A stretch of 64,000 nucleotides of DNA, taken from assembly GCA_037367355.1 (NCBI GenBank), contig CM074698.1, positions 2,356,001-2,420,000 of the forward strand, in the 5' to 3' direction. The notes below the pieces were generated by a model, which did not search any database, was not told the origin of the DNA, and was given only the letters and a program-made list of their open reading frames with translations. Of this stretch, positions 10,825-20,561 are shown piece after piece. A program made the position numbers and the translations under genes. Position 1 is the first letter of the stretch. Every line of letters begins with the position of its first letter. The DNA is from Neoscytalidium dimidiatum (lineage: Eukaryota; Ascomycota; Dothideomycetes; Botryosphaeriales; Botryosphaeriaceae).

Positions 10825-11609
10825 ATGAGTGCTCCTCCGGCCACGCTCGGGCTACGTCAAGGTGAACCCTGGACCATTAAACAGATATCTCCGTATGAAG
10901 ACTGACACCATTAGCCACCCGCTTCTTCAATCGCCCCACGCTCCTGGCGCCGAAGTACCTATATCGAACCTTCAGCCAAACATCCGATCGACAACGCGCA
11001 TCACCTCCCAGCACCGCCGTCTCAATAACTGACAAACCAACTGCGCTGTCCAAAGAACGGCGGAAGAGCAATGTCGTCGAACACGTCCTGTAAATGGCCC
11101 AGCTCACCCTTGCCGTCTCATCTCCCATCTAAGCTGACAACACACGAACCGCGGGTAGCACCACCCTCGACAAGATCATCAATTGGGCACGCCAAGGCTC
11201 CTCCTGGCCACTCACCTTCGGGCTCGCCTGCTGCGGCATCGAAATGATGCACGTCTCGATGCCACGCTACGACCAGGACCGGCTGGGCATCATCTTCCGC
11301 GCCTCGCCGCGTCAGGCCGACATCATGATTGTAGCCGGCACCGTGACCAACAAGATGGCACCTGCGGTCCGCCAATGCTACGACCAGATGCCCGAGCCCA
11401 GGTGGGTCATCAGCATGGGCAGCTGCGCCAACGGCGGCGGGTACTATCACTACAGCTACAGCGTCGTGCGCGGCGTCGATCGCATCCTCCCCGTCGACAT
11501 CTACGTGCCCGGCTGCCCGCCGACGCCCGAGGCTCTGATGTACGGAATCTTCCAATTGCAGAAGAAGATGCGGGACACCAAGATTACGAGGATGTGGTAC
11601 AGGAAGTAA
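10825..11609 (+). CDS. Mitochondrial complex I 20-kDa subunit (PSST / NDUFS7)
   Basis: Core subunit of NADH:ubiquinone oxidoreductase that holds iron-sulfur cluster N2, the last electron donor before quinone, in the matrix arm of the inner mitochondrial membrane. Exons 10825-10861, 10915-11089 and 11159-11609 (introns 53 and 69 bp) encode 220 residues. The cluster ligands are visible: tandem cysteines in [12 protein letters not shown], then GSCANGG and [11 protein letters not shown]. The N-terminal 60 residues are rich in Arg, Ser and Thr with few acidic residues ([19 protein letters not shown]), as expected of a mitochondrial targeting sequence. The exon 2/3 join restores [21 protein letters not shown]. 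The usual CCAVEMMHM reads CCGIEMMHV here, a mild departure. Identification is firm; only the first short exon is inferred from splice logic. Confidence 0.93.
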
Positions 11610-12379
11610 GGTGTCTGGGGATTTGCTCTGCAGACGCAAGACGTGGCGTCCGGCCGGTGGTTCCTGCAGAAGAAGCGAGTTGTAGCGCATGCAATTCCTA
11701 TTTTTGCTTTTGGATATCCTTGATTTTCGTGCGGTGTGGTGTCGCAGAATCCTGGATCTTCGCGGGGATGCCGAGCTTCCGGATTGAGACTGGACCAACA
11801 CAGAACACCAGAGCGTATGGATCGCCACAGAGACAAGACTCTCCATGGTAGTAGATGTGGCTGGCTCGTTCAAGCCACAGAGGGAGATACGGAGCATTTC
11901 TGGCATATGTATGTGAGATTGCGGGCGTGGGTGGCGTCAAGTAAACTTCCGTAGGCTAGAAGTGACGATGCCGGCACGTTATCACCGTTGTACGAAGGCT
12001 CGACTCCTTGCATTCTGCACGCTTACGCCCGAACTGAAAATGCCTCTTACCCCGCATCATCAGCTGTAAAGAATATGCATGTGATGCGGACAGGCAGATT
12101 GCCCGCCACCAATCAAGATGCCTGCCGCGAGAGAACATGTATCGACATTTCAACCAGTAGAAGGTGGACAGTGTCATCTCATCTAACAGTTCTCGTTACT
12201 AATACACCACAGACTGATACATAGCGAATGTGGGTCCGAGAAGCCTCTTCGAAGCCTCGGGGATTTTACTACAGCTTAAACAGAATTAGGAGTTCGTTTT
12301 GCCAAGCACCCCCCTCCCCCCAAGCGGTCTCACTTCACTACACCACCACCCAAAGCCAAACCCTCCATCTGAGCGTCGT
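11610..12379. other. Intergenic
   Basis: Lies between the convergent stop codons of the complex I subunit and the hydrophobin. No gene or repeat was recognised. Confidence 0.5.
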
Positions 12380-12846
12380 TCAAGGAATCGCAGCAGTGCA
12401 GATCAAGCCAGCAATGCCCTACGTGTGAAACAGTCAGTCGGGCCTGAGGAGAGTTATGAGGGAATTGGGTCCAAGAAACGCACCAGAGAAAGCGTGCAGC
12501 ACTCAGCGGTGCGGCCACTCTCTGCACAGTAATCCTGGAAGTCCTGAGGAGTAGTGAGGGTTGCGGAGGCTGCGTGCATTCATGAAGGTCAGTTTCACCG
12601 TAAAGCTATAATGTGGCCCTTTGGTGGGAAAGGAGGCAAAAGGGTCGAGTAGGGTAGGTACGCACGCGCCGTGCAAGTGGCGTCAACAACACCAATAACA
12701 TCGAGCTGGCAGCAGAGCGCGGTCCCAGATGAGCAGAGCAAACTCTGGCGCTCCTCCAGCTCTACAGGCACGCGTTTCTCGTTCATGTCGATAGCCGCGG
12801 CGGAAGTGACTGCGACAAGGCAGGCGAGAGCAGCGATGAACTTCAT
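12380..12846 (-). CDS. Class II hydrophobin
   Basis: Small secreted amphipathic protein that coats aerial hyphae and spores at air-water interfaces. Exons (minus) 12846-12666, 12569-12484 and 12418-12380 (introns 96 and 65 bp) encode 101 residues. It starts with a signal peptide (MKFIAALACLVAVTSAAA) and a short propeptide with RQ. The eight cysteines fall in the class II order: C-x6-CC-x11-C-x16-C-x8-CC-x10-C, with CCQLDVIGVVDATC and CCTLSLGIAGLIC. The x11, x16, x8 and x10 spacings are exactly those of the family. The first gap is x6 instead of the usual 9-10, so the first loop is short. The ATG at 12846 was chosen over one 24 nt upstream because the signal peptide starts there. The pattern of exons reproduces the family, so confidence is high. 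Confidence 0.9.
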
Positions 12847-12968
12847 CTTAAGAGATAGGACGATTGGCACAACCGATTTACGGATGAGATGGAAAGATGA
12901 TAGGAATTAGATTACTCGCAGGAGAGTGATGGATATCACATCGAAGTTCATGGCGATTGCGCAAGCGC

Positions 12969-12977
12969 CTTATATAG
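12969..12977 (-). promoter_or_regulatory. TATA box of the hydrophobin gene
   Basis: On the minus strand the sequence reads CTATATAAGG about 125 bp upstream of the hydrophobin ATG, a good fit to a TATA box and at the expected distance for a strongly expressed fungal gene. Confidence 0.6.
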
Positions 12978-15739
12978 AACTTTTTTTTTTTTGGTCGTAG
13001 AGCAGTAGTATCTCTGAGCCTTGCTTTTTCGTCACCCGCCTCTCTGTGCTACACTCCACTGTTGACGCGCGTGCCCCTTTTTCGACGGCGGCGACGGCAG
13101 CATCGACTTGGCATGGCTGCGCCGGTGTGGCTCATCGTGGCGTCGGAGATGGTGGTGTTGAACCATGCAAGAGCGCCTCTTAGCTCTGAGGATTAAGGCT
13201 GCGGATTTCGCCATGTGGAGTAGGAAAAGTGACAATATAGACGCCCGTTAAGATCTGCCGCTCCGAATATCCACACCGGTCAATCAGATACGCGATGGTA
13301 TTCGTCGAAGAAGTGTGAACGAGCCGCTTTTTTGGAAGTTGGGCGGATCGTCAGATTGGCGGGCGGAAGCGCGGCATAGAGGGTGCGTTTGCAGGGCGAT
13401 CCCCAGCTGGACAGGGGTATGGAAATTGGAGATTGTTGCCGTTTCCACTCAGAAGGCCTGCCGTGTTTCTTGCTTGGCTGTGTGATATAATGACGTTGAG
13501 CACGGTGGTTGGAGGGCGCGGACTGTCATGTGATGTCATTCGCCGGCGCTGGATACCGCATGGGAGCGGTGTTTCCGGTTGCCACAACCTCCTGACGATC
13601 ATGCCGTTTGACAGGCGTCGAAATAGCCGTTTGTTCCTGCGGTTCGTTGTGGTTCGTCGGCGATAGGGATGCTGTGGCTATGCATTAACGGGATGATCGG
13701 CGGCCTTCCAAGATGCAAGGACGGCATTCCCGGCCCATGGACCAGCCGTCAACAAGGATGCATCGCGCTTTTGATCAACTGGAGCCGAGACCTAGAGCGC
13801 AGTTAGCAACCGTTAATATACCGACGACCCTAACCGTAAATCCTCTGCCTTGCTTGCTTCCCCAATCGCTTAGTCCTTAGCCCTGGACTTATTAACTCCT
13901 TCCTAACCAGACCCCGCAAAATTGGAGGCGCATGCAGACCGCCAACGCCGGCTTCCTGCTTCGCATAACGCTCGCTTAACCAACCACGACGGCGCCCGCA
14001 AGGATGGAGACAGAATATGAGCAGAATCACTGGCCTAGTCAAAGCCTCAGAGTCATCAACACCTCTTCCGGGCTTGATATGGATGAGTTGGTGTGTGCAG
14101 AAGCCTCGAGTTTGTAGCCGCCGGCCGCCGTTCATGCACGCAAATTTCCCGGTGGAAGCTTATCCACTCGCCACAGAGGAAAGCGCAATGTCCCATATTG
14201 GCTCCGAAATGTTTCTCTGGAAGCAATTTGCCCCGTCTAAACGGCGCTGTCTCCGAGAGTCTGCCCTGGACGTGACGAGCCGCAGAGATTGCCGCACTGC
14301 AGTCAGTCGTATCACCGAACGTAATGTCCGAGCCAAGCTGTCTCAGTACAAGCGCAGCTGCGGCAGTTGTAGGGCAGGGCATGACGATCATTCTACTACC
14401 ATGCCGATCAGCAGGAAACCTTGGGCTCGAACGTTTTCTTGCTTTGCCGGGGTGCCCGAGCTCTTCAAGCCCCCGACATTTGCAAGAAAGATACTACGAA
14501 ACGAATCAATGAAGATTGGATCGTAGAGAACCAGTGGCAGCCGTTATGCGCAGGATACTTGCAGAAAGTATGTACCTCAACTGCCTTGCAGATTGGAAAT
14601 GCGCCAGGCCTTCCGGAGCTGCGCATCGACAGACCATCCACAGGCGACGACTAACCGCGTGGCGAGACGGTTCGAACTCAACACAGATCAGAGACATTAT
14701 CAGCTGAGGCGGATCAAACCACCAAATTGGCAGATGTCAAAGCGGATCATTTGCCGGTAGGAATGGGACATCATGCGATCATTCTCTGCAATCCAGCGTT
14801 TCCCAAACCAGCGCTCCAGGAGGAACTCATGTCGGGTTGCCCATAGCTGTTTCGCAAGTGGGGCGGTGCGCAGCCCAGCAACCCAAGAATGGTGGCGAGG
14901 GTTGCTACAAAAAGTGCAGCACGTACATCAGTGCTGTAACCAGCCGATGTTTCCTTCTGTTTGCATTTATCCGGTAAGTATCATGGAGCCGATGTGTTGC
15001 AGGTCAGTAGGCCACCCCGACCAATTTCATAGCCTGCGGCCATGTTTAAAGTGGGCCCGCATTGCCAGATGAATCCCCTAATCAGTCGTGGCATAGACTG
15101 ATCAAAGGAGGCAGTGGAATCTCCTGGGCTTGAATTTCCCGTGAACTACACTCGTCAAAACGACGTGATGAAGATTGGTACGTAGTAATCCTCCAGGGCG
15201 ATGTAAGTGCGACTTGTGTTGAAACAAAAGGCGATACTTGAGTTATCCTTGCGTACATTATATTGCAACAACTTGAAGGCCTCCAAACTCGTAGACTAGG
15301 TCGAGTTACCTTAGTCCCCACCTGCATAATAAGCAAAATTAGCAAAAAATAGAGGGGTAATTCAAAATTCTCCTAGAACTATGCTACCGACCCCTCCGTC
15401 TGTGGGGGGGGGTTGTGCAAAATTGAAATTCCTTTCGTGGCCAACGAGTTTGAACAGCAATTCTGATGCTGGAGTTTTAGTGTTCCTGTCTGGATCCGAA
15501 ATCGGACCTTGACCGCATATTCTCCAAGTTAGACTGTATCATGAGTTGGTTTGTAAGCCGACTCCGCAGCTCCTAATTCTCCCCAGTGCGGGGTACTTAC
15601 ATATCGTCCTCCGCAACGGTGGATCATCTCGACTTTAAATCGCTGTCCTCTTCTCTACCTAGGCGAATAGTAATTAATTTCCTCATGTCAACGTCTTCAA
15701 GTGCCTTTCGGTTTTATCCTCTATCCAGCATCATCAGCA
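12978..15739. other. Long gene-poor interval
   Basis: About 2.8 kb with only short, unbiased open frames. A run of G at about 15405-15415 and short A runs near 15340 are seen. Frames at 14017-14526 and 14056-14391 were inspected and show no recognisable domain. The final 150 bp should hold the promoter of the MFS carrier. Decayed sequence is possible but nothing could be identified. Confidence 0.4.
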
Positions 15740-17176
15740 ATGAGTAACAGCATGCCCGTCGATCTGGTGGAACTCGCCCGGTTCAATCAGGCACGGGACC
15801 GGAATGAAGAGATACACGAAGCTCAGCCAAGGGCTTCCCCGCATAACCCCACGGAGCCATCTTCAAGTTCTGTCGGACGCGCCGATGCACATCTCGAGAT
15901 CTCATCTACAACTCGACTTACGAAATGGCGTGTCTTGAGTACATGCTTGATGAGCTTCGGAAACGGTCTCAACGACAGCTCCCCGGGCGCCTTGATCCCT
16001 TACATGGAAAGTGACTACTCTATCGGCTACGCTATTGTCTCCCTCATTTTCGTCACCAACGCCATCGGCTTCATCTGTGCCGCACCATTGACGGATTTTC
16101 TGCAGTCGAAATTCGGCCGCGCCAGGGCGTACATGGTCTCCGAAGCACTGATGGCAGCGGGCTACCTCACGATCACCTGCAAACCGCCATATCCTCTCAC
16201 GGTGGCTGCGTATTTCTTGATTGGGCTAGGCGAAGCCTTCAGCCTGGCTCTCAACAATGTCTTCTGCGCAAACGTCGGGGACACCAACACTGCGCTCAGC
16301 TATCTGCACGGCAGCTACGGCCTGGGCGGCACTGTTGGCCCGTTGATTGCCACTGCGATCGCCTCGAACGGTGCTTCCTGGTATAGATTCTACTACATCG
16401 CAATGGCCATCGTCATCTGCAACGGCTGCTACGCTGGCTACATATTCTGGGGCTACCAAGACGACCACCATCTCCATCAGATCGGCAGCGGCACTAATCA
16501 AACTCGCCCCCGGCATGTCGAAGCTCAAAATGAAAGCCTGCCGCCATCGGCTGTTGCTGGTGCCATCAACATCGTCCCATCTCTGGCCAAGACAGACGTT
16601 CTCAAGCTTGCTCTGCGTAGCTCCGTCACAATACTGGGCGCACTCTTCATCTTCGCGTACCAAGGCGCCGAAGTCAGCATTTCCGGCTGGGTGATTTCCT
16701 TCCTGGTTACCTACCGGCACGGCGATCTGTCCTCCGTTGGCTATGTCACTGCAGGTTTCTGGGGTGGCATAACCGTTGGCCGCTTCGCACTTTCCCCGAT
16801 CGCACACCGTATCGGCGAGAAGATCTCTGTCATATTTCTGACAGTGGGGAGTCTGATATTCCAGATCCTAGTATGGATGGTGCCAAGCGTAGTTGGGAAT
16901 GCAGTTGTTGTAGCCCTGATCGGCTTGTTCCTCGGGCCAGTGTACGTATGTGCGACGGCCATATTCAGCAGACTGTTGCCGAGAAACTTGCAGATCGTCA
17001 GCCTGGGGTTAATAAGTAGTGCGGGTAGCTCAGGAGGTGCGCTTGCGCCCTTGGTTACTGGTTTAGTGGCGCAGGAAAAGGGAACGTGGGTACTGCATCC
17101 AATTTGTATTGGTCTGTATGGGGCGATGCTGGCCAGCTGGCTAGGTCTCCCTAAGACATACAAGAGACGCGAATAG
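15740..17176 (+). CDS. MFS transporter, fungal BSC6-like
   Basis: Integral membrane carrier of the major facilitator superfamily. A single exon of 478 residues starting at the ATG of MSNSMPVDLVEL; a cytosolic N-terminus of about 70 polar residues precedes the first membrane span. The family features are visible: FGNGLNDSSPGALIPYME after helix 1, the loop 2-3 signature region LTDFLQSKFGRARAYMVSEA, and a long central loop (about residues 255-300) between two groups of six helices. The second half has a matching GRFALSPIAHRIGEK loop. GSYGLGGTVGPLIATA resembles sugar- or metabolite-carrier helix 5 motifs. The substrate is unknown. No intron was seen, unlike most neighbours. No metabolic cluster surrounds it. 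Confidence 0.85.
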   Translation: MSNSMPVDLVELARFNQARDRNEEIHEAQPRASPHNPTEPSSSSVGRADAHLEISSTTRLTKWRVLSTCLMSFGNGLNDSSPGALIPYMESDYSIGYAIVSLIFVTNAIGFICAAPLTDFLQSKFGRARAYMVSEALMAAGYLTITCKPPYPLTVAAYFLIGLGEAFSLALNNVFCANVGDTNTALSYLHGSYGLGGTVGPLIATAIASNGASWYRFYYIAMAIVICNGCYAGYIFWGYQDDHHLHQIGSGTNQTRPRHVEAQNESLPPSAVAGAINIVPSLAKTDVLKLALRSSVTILGALFIFAYQGAEVSISGWVISFLVTYRHGDLSSVGYVTAGFWGGITVGRFALSPIAHRIGEKISVIFLTVGSLIFQILVWMVPSVVGNAVVVALIGLFLGPVYVCATAIFSRLLPRNLQIVSLGLISSAGSSGGALAPLVTGLVAQEKGTWVLHPICIGLYGAMLASWLGLPKTYKRRE

Positions 17177-17875
17177 AGTGCTCGCGCTTGGTAGAGAGGC
17201 CAAGAGGGATAAGAAGAAGGAAACGAAAAGAAAAAGGATATTCTGATGCGCTATCCTCAGTAGTAGCAAGAGGATATGTAATAGTATATGTTGGAGGCAG
17301 AACTGATAACCGAAAAACATATGAATATATCCCCTAGAGCCTCATCAAGAGCCTATAGAGCTAGTTGGATCCGTAAGATCATCCCGGTAATGTGTTTTGA
17401 CGCTTTCGAGTGGGTAAATAGGCAAGATTGGTGTTGTTTTACGCGGCTCGGGCGGAAAAGAAAAAGTTTCATAAATAATGTGATAGCAGAACCTCAGGAT
17501 CAAAGAGCAAGAGAAGAAGAAAAACATATCTAGACTTAAAACCTGTTCTCCCATGCAAAAACACAAGCAGCTATTTTGGTAGTTGTGGGGAATAGACGAT
17601 CACGCCGTCCCAGTTGGATGGTGATTTCATCTCGCCTTTTGTGGGGGATCATGACCCTTGACTTCAAAGCGAGTCTCACAAATCCGAGCGTGAAACGAAG
17701 CGAAAAGGCTGTAGCAGTGAATGAAGACGCAAAGGAGAAATGGTAGCCAGCTCAACGCGGCGAAAAATAAACACGCGTCGACGCGCCAAGAACGCAGCCA
17801 AACTCCATCATATCTCCGAGTACGACGTCAGCGGCCAGAAAAAAAGTAGCCCACCACATTCTCTACACAACCCCC
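17177..17875. other. Intergenic
   Basis: 3' sequence of the MFS gene, AT-richer to about 17580, then the upstream region of the HIT-finger gene. No gene seen. Confidence 0.5.
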
Positions 17876-18662
17876 ATGTCCTCGCCCTGCGACGTCTGCG
17901 GCGCGCAGCCGCCCAAATACAAGTGCCCAAACTGCGCCATCAAATAGTACGCCTGCGCTTAGCCGCCCTCCACCCCAGCGGCTCCAGTTACCACCACTAA
18001 CGCGCGGAACTCCTACTCCTAGCTGCTCCCTCGCCTGCTTCAAAACGCACAAGCCCACCCACGAAACTGCCTCCGCAGCACCCGACTCCCATTCCACCTC
18101 TGCACCGCCTTCCGCGCCTGAACAACAACAGCAGCAGCAACAGCAACAGCAACAACCACCAAGCGACCCCCTCCAGCGCCTCCTAGCGGACTCGACCCTG
18201 CACGTCCTTCTCCAAAAGTACCCAACCCTGCGCACCCAGCTCCGCGCCATCTACACCTCGACGCTCGAGCCGGACCCGGACGAGTGGGCCGAGCAGCAGC
18301 GACGAGCAGCCGCGGCGCAGCATAACGGACGGGGACGGGGATCGTTCCGCGGTGGGCGCGGTGGTAGAGGAGGAGGGGGAGGAGGAGGAGGAGGATGGCG
18401 GGGACGCGGTGGAGGTGGTGGTGCGGAGCGGATGCTGGGCGGGCAGAAGGCGCGCGGGCCGTGGAGGCAGGAGACGGCGGACAGGCGGGCGGTGAGGGAG
18501 ATCCTGCGGGCGCAGGAGGGCGGGGAGGAAGGGGAGGGGATGAGGGAGTTTGTGGAGCTGGTGGCGAGGGTGCTTGGGGGAGAAGGACGGGGCGGGAAGC
18601 AGGAGGAGGAGGAGGAGGAGGAGGAGGAGGAGGGCGGGGAGGGGATAAGTGCGATAGGCTGA
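17876..18662 (+). pseudogene. HIT-type zinc finger protein (ZNHIT3/Hit1-like), interrupted by an apparent frameshift
   Basis: HIT-finger proteins of this type act in box C/D snoRNP assembly. Exon 1 (17876-17946) and the exon starting at 18021, joined across a 74-bp intron, give a complete finger: CDVCGAQPPKYKCPNC then YCSLACFKTHKPTH. After the last histidine this frame meets a stop at about 18184. The conserved rest of the protein is in another frame from about 18063: an 11-residue polyglutamine tract, then PLQRLLADSTLHVLLQKYP, an RGG/Gly-rich segment, a Glu11 run and the stop at 18660-18662. No GT or GC donor exists in between, so splicing cannot mend it. Two extra bases (AC in CCCACCCACACGAAAC, about 18058-18062) would explain it. 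It may be a sequencing error, a recent mutation or a real decay; the downstream frame is otherwise intact. Confidence 0.7.
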
Positions 18663-19162
18663 GAGGACGGGGGCTGGGTTGAGCATGGGAAATACGAGTT
18701 TTGTTGCCTACGACAGAGGAGCCGTCAGGGCTGTGGAGGCCGATCTGCTGGTTTTAATGGCTATATTATGAGCACAAGCATTTGGTAAGCGATGCCAGGC
18801 AAAGGCCGGTTGAGAGCGGCTACAGAGGATCTGCTGGCATATAATATGCAGCAACATGGAAAGCAGCCCAACACTGGGGAAAGAGTAAGCTGCAGATGAT
18901 TATTCATTGAGCGAGCTATTTTTATTTTACTGCATACTTGTTGCAGCTCTATTCTCCTGAGCTTTTAAGCTAGCAGGTATACTACTGCAGTAGCCTTGCG
19001 GCATGAGCGGCATTTCACAATATTCTGCCCACTCATGCTCGTATGCGGACCCTCTTGAAATAATTGCAGGTCCATGGCCAGAAGAATCCATCTCTAGCCT
19101 TCTCTGAGTACGCGACAAAGTTGACCAAAAGTTCTATTCGTCCCCTTATCGTGTCTGTATCC
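18663..19162. other. Intergenic, convergent 3' ends
   Basis: 500 bp between the stop codons of the HIT-finger gene and LSM1. Nothing recognised. Confidence 0.5.
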
Positions 19163-19924
19163 TCATAGCACTGCCTCGCCGCTGTGCTCGCCCTCGAAGC
19201 CATGTGCGCGGAGGTGCTTCCGCCTGAGCTTGTCTTTCTTCTTGCGGTCCTCAATCTCCTGTTTCTGAAGCGCGAAGACCTTTTCTGCGGGTGCTTGTTC
19301 GAAAGGTTCCGGAATGTAGTCATCTTTGTCAAGGTCCTATTCACGAGTTTGCCAACGAGGGCGGGTAGGTCAGTGTTCAGCCTTTCTCACATGCTACTTT
19401 TATGGATAAGAGAGTGTTTCCGTACGATCTCGCCGAGGAGCAGTACGTTCTCGCCGCGCACAAGGAAGACGCCGCGGTTGATGTCGGCGTAAAGGTTCTG
19501 CACAAAGATGCGTTCGATGGTATCCTGAAGGACGAGGTTTGCTGCACGCCCACCGTATCAGCACACAGTATCCATTTAGAGCCAGCGATTTATGCTAAGC
19601 AACTAATACGTACCGAATTGGTCCCAGCTCCGCAGCACGCCGATGAGCTTCCGTCCGTCACGAAGGGCGACCATGAGCTTCTCTGCACCGCACGCAAAGC
19701 CGCGTCAGCCGTCAAAACCTTTCACTGACATTGTGCCCTCAGAGGACACAAGGTGGAAGCGAGCACTAACTGTCGGTCAGATCGAGGAGTTGGGCGGCGG
19801 TGGTGAACATCTGCGGCGGAAGCTGGGGTACCATTGGTGGTATTGGTTGCTGAGGTCCTGCGGCATCGGGGCCGGGCCCGCCTTGTTGCGGCAGCGGCGG
19901 GTCATTCAAGGTGAGGTTCTCCAT
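19163..19924 (-). CDS. LSM1: LSm1, subunit of the cytoplasmic Lsm1-7 decapping ring
   Basis: Sm-like protein of the Lsm1-7-Pat1 complex that binds oligoadenylated mRNA 3' ends and promotes decapping in the cytoplasm. Exons (minus) 19924-19771, 19682-19614, 19541-19426 and 19336-19163 (introns 88, 72 and 89 bp) encode 170 residues. After a proline/glutamine-rich N-terminus the Sm1 motif reads [21 protein letters not shown] and continues [12 protein letters not shown]; the Sm2 motif is [18 protein letters not shown], specific for LSM1. The tail [21 protein letters not shown] with a basic helix ([17 protein letters not shown]) is the LSM1-type C-terminal extension. Every exon join restores the family sequence, so both the model and the name are secure. 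Confidence 0.93.
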
Positions 19925-20561
19925 GGTCGAAGAGGTCGTGGACGGCGGTGGTGTTGTTGCAGATCAGGGCCAATCCATGACCACGCGACGTGTTTCGTGA
20001 GGGTAGTGCGGGAGGGGCGCGCGTTGAGTGATGCGCGACGTGGATGCTTGACGTTATGTTCAGGGCTGTCCGTGGGCCGAGTTGCAAGCCTGTCCGCCAA
20101 GCGCCGCCCGTGCGCAAATTACATGCCTCAGGCATTGCAATCAATCGCAATCATTGCACGACTTCAGCAAAAATATACCGGGCATGTCAAGTAAAAGTTT
20201 ATGGATAGGAAACTGTCATCCTAGAGACCATGTTGCGTAGAGCCATACACCGAACTGAATGTCCAAAGCCACGACGTACTCCACATCCAGAGCCTGCCCT
20301 GATGCCCAAGTCATGTCCTCGTCCAGAAGCCCAGTGCCCGTAACTCTCACACAATGCCTTTATGCCAGTGCCATCAATGCTCCTGCGCCAATCTATGCCA
20401 AAATGTTCCCAGGGGTATTTCAAATGTGCCAATTCCTTTCGAAAGCCAATCACGAATAGGGATATCTCTTCCTCGTTCCACGCGCCCGTGCACAAAAAAA
20501 AAAATCAAACTCCACACGCATGCTAAGATACGCCAGCCCATCCCGAAAGCCATCATCCTCT
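19925..20561. other. Intergenic
   Basis: Between the LSM1 start codon and the stop codon of the GAS2-domain gene. Contains a short A run at about 20493-20503. No gene seen. Confidence 0.5.

Noticed and set aside
14017..14526. Plus-strand frame of 169 codons
   Set aside because: No codon bias, domain, splice partners or promoter; not supported as a gene.
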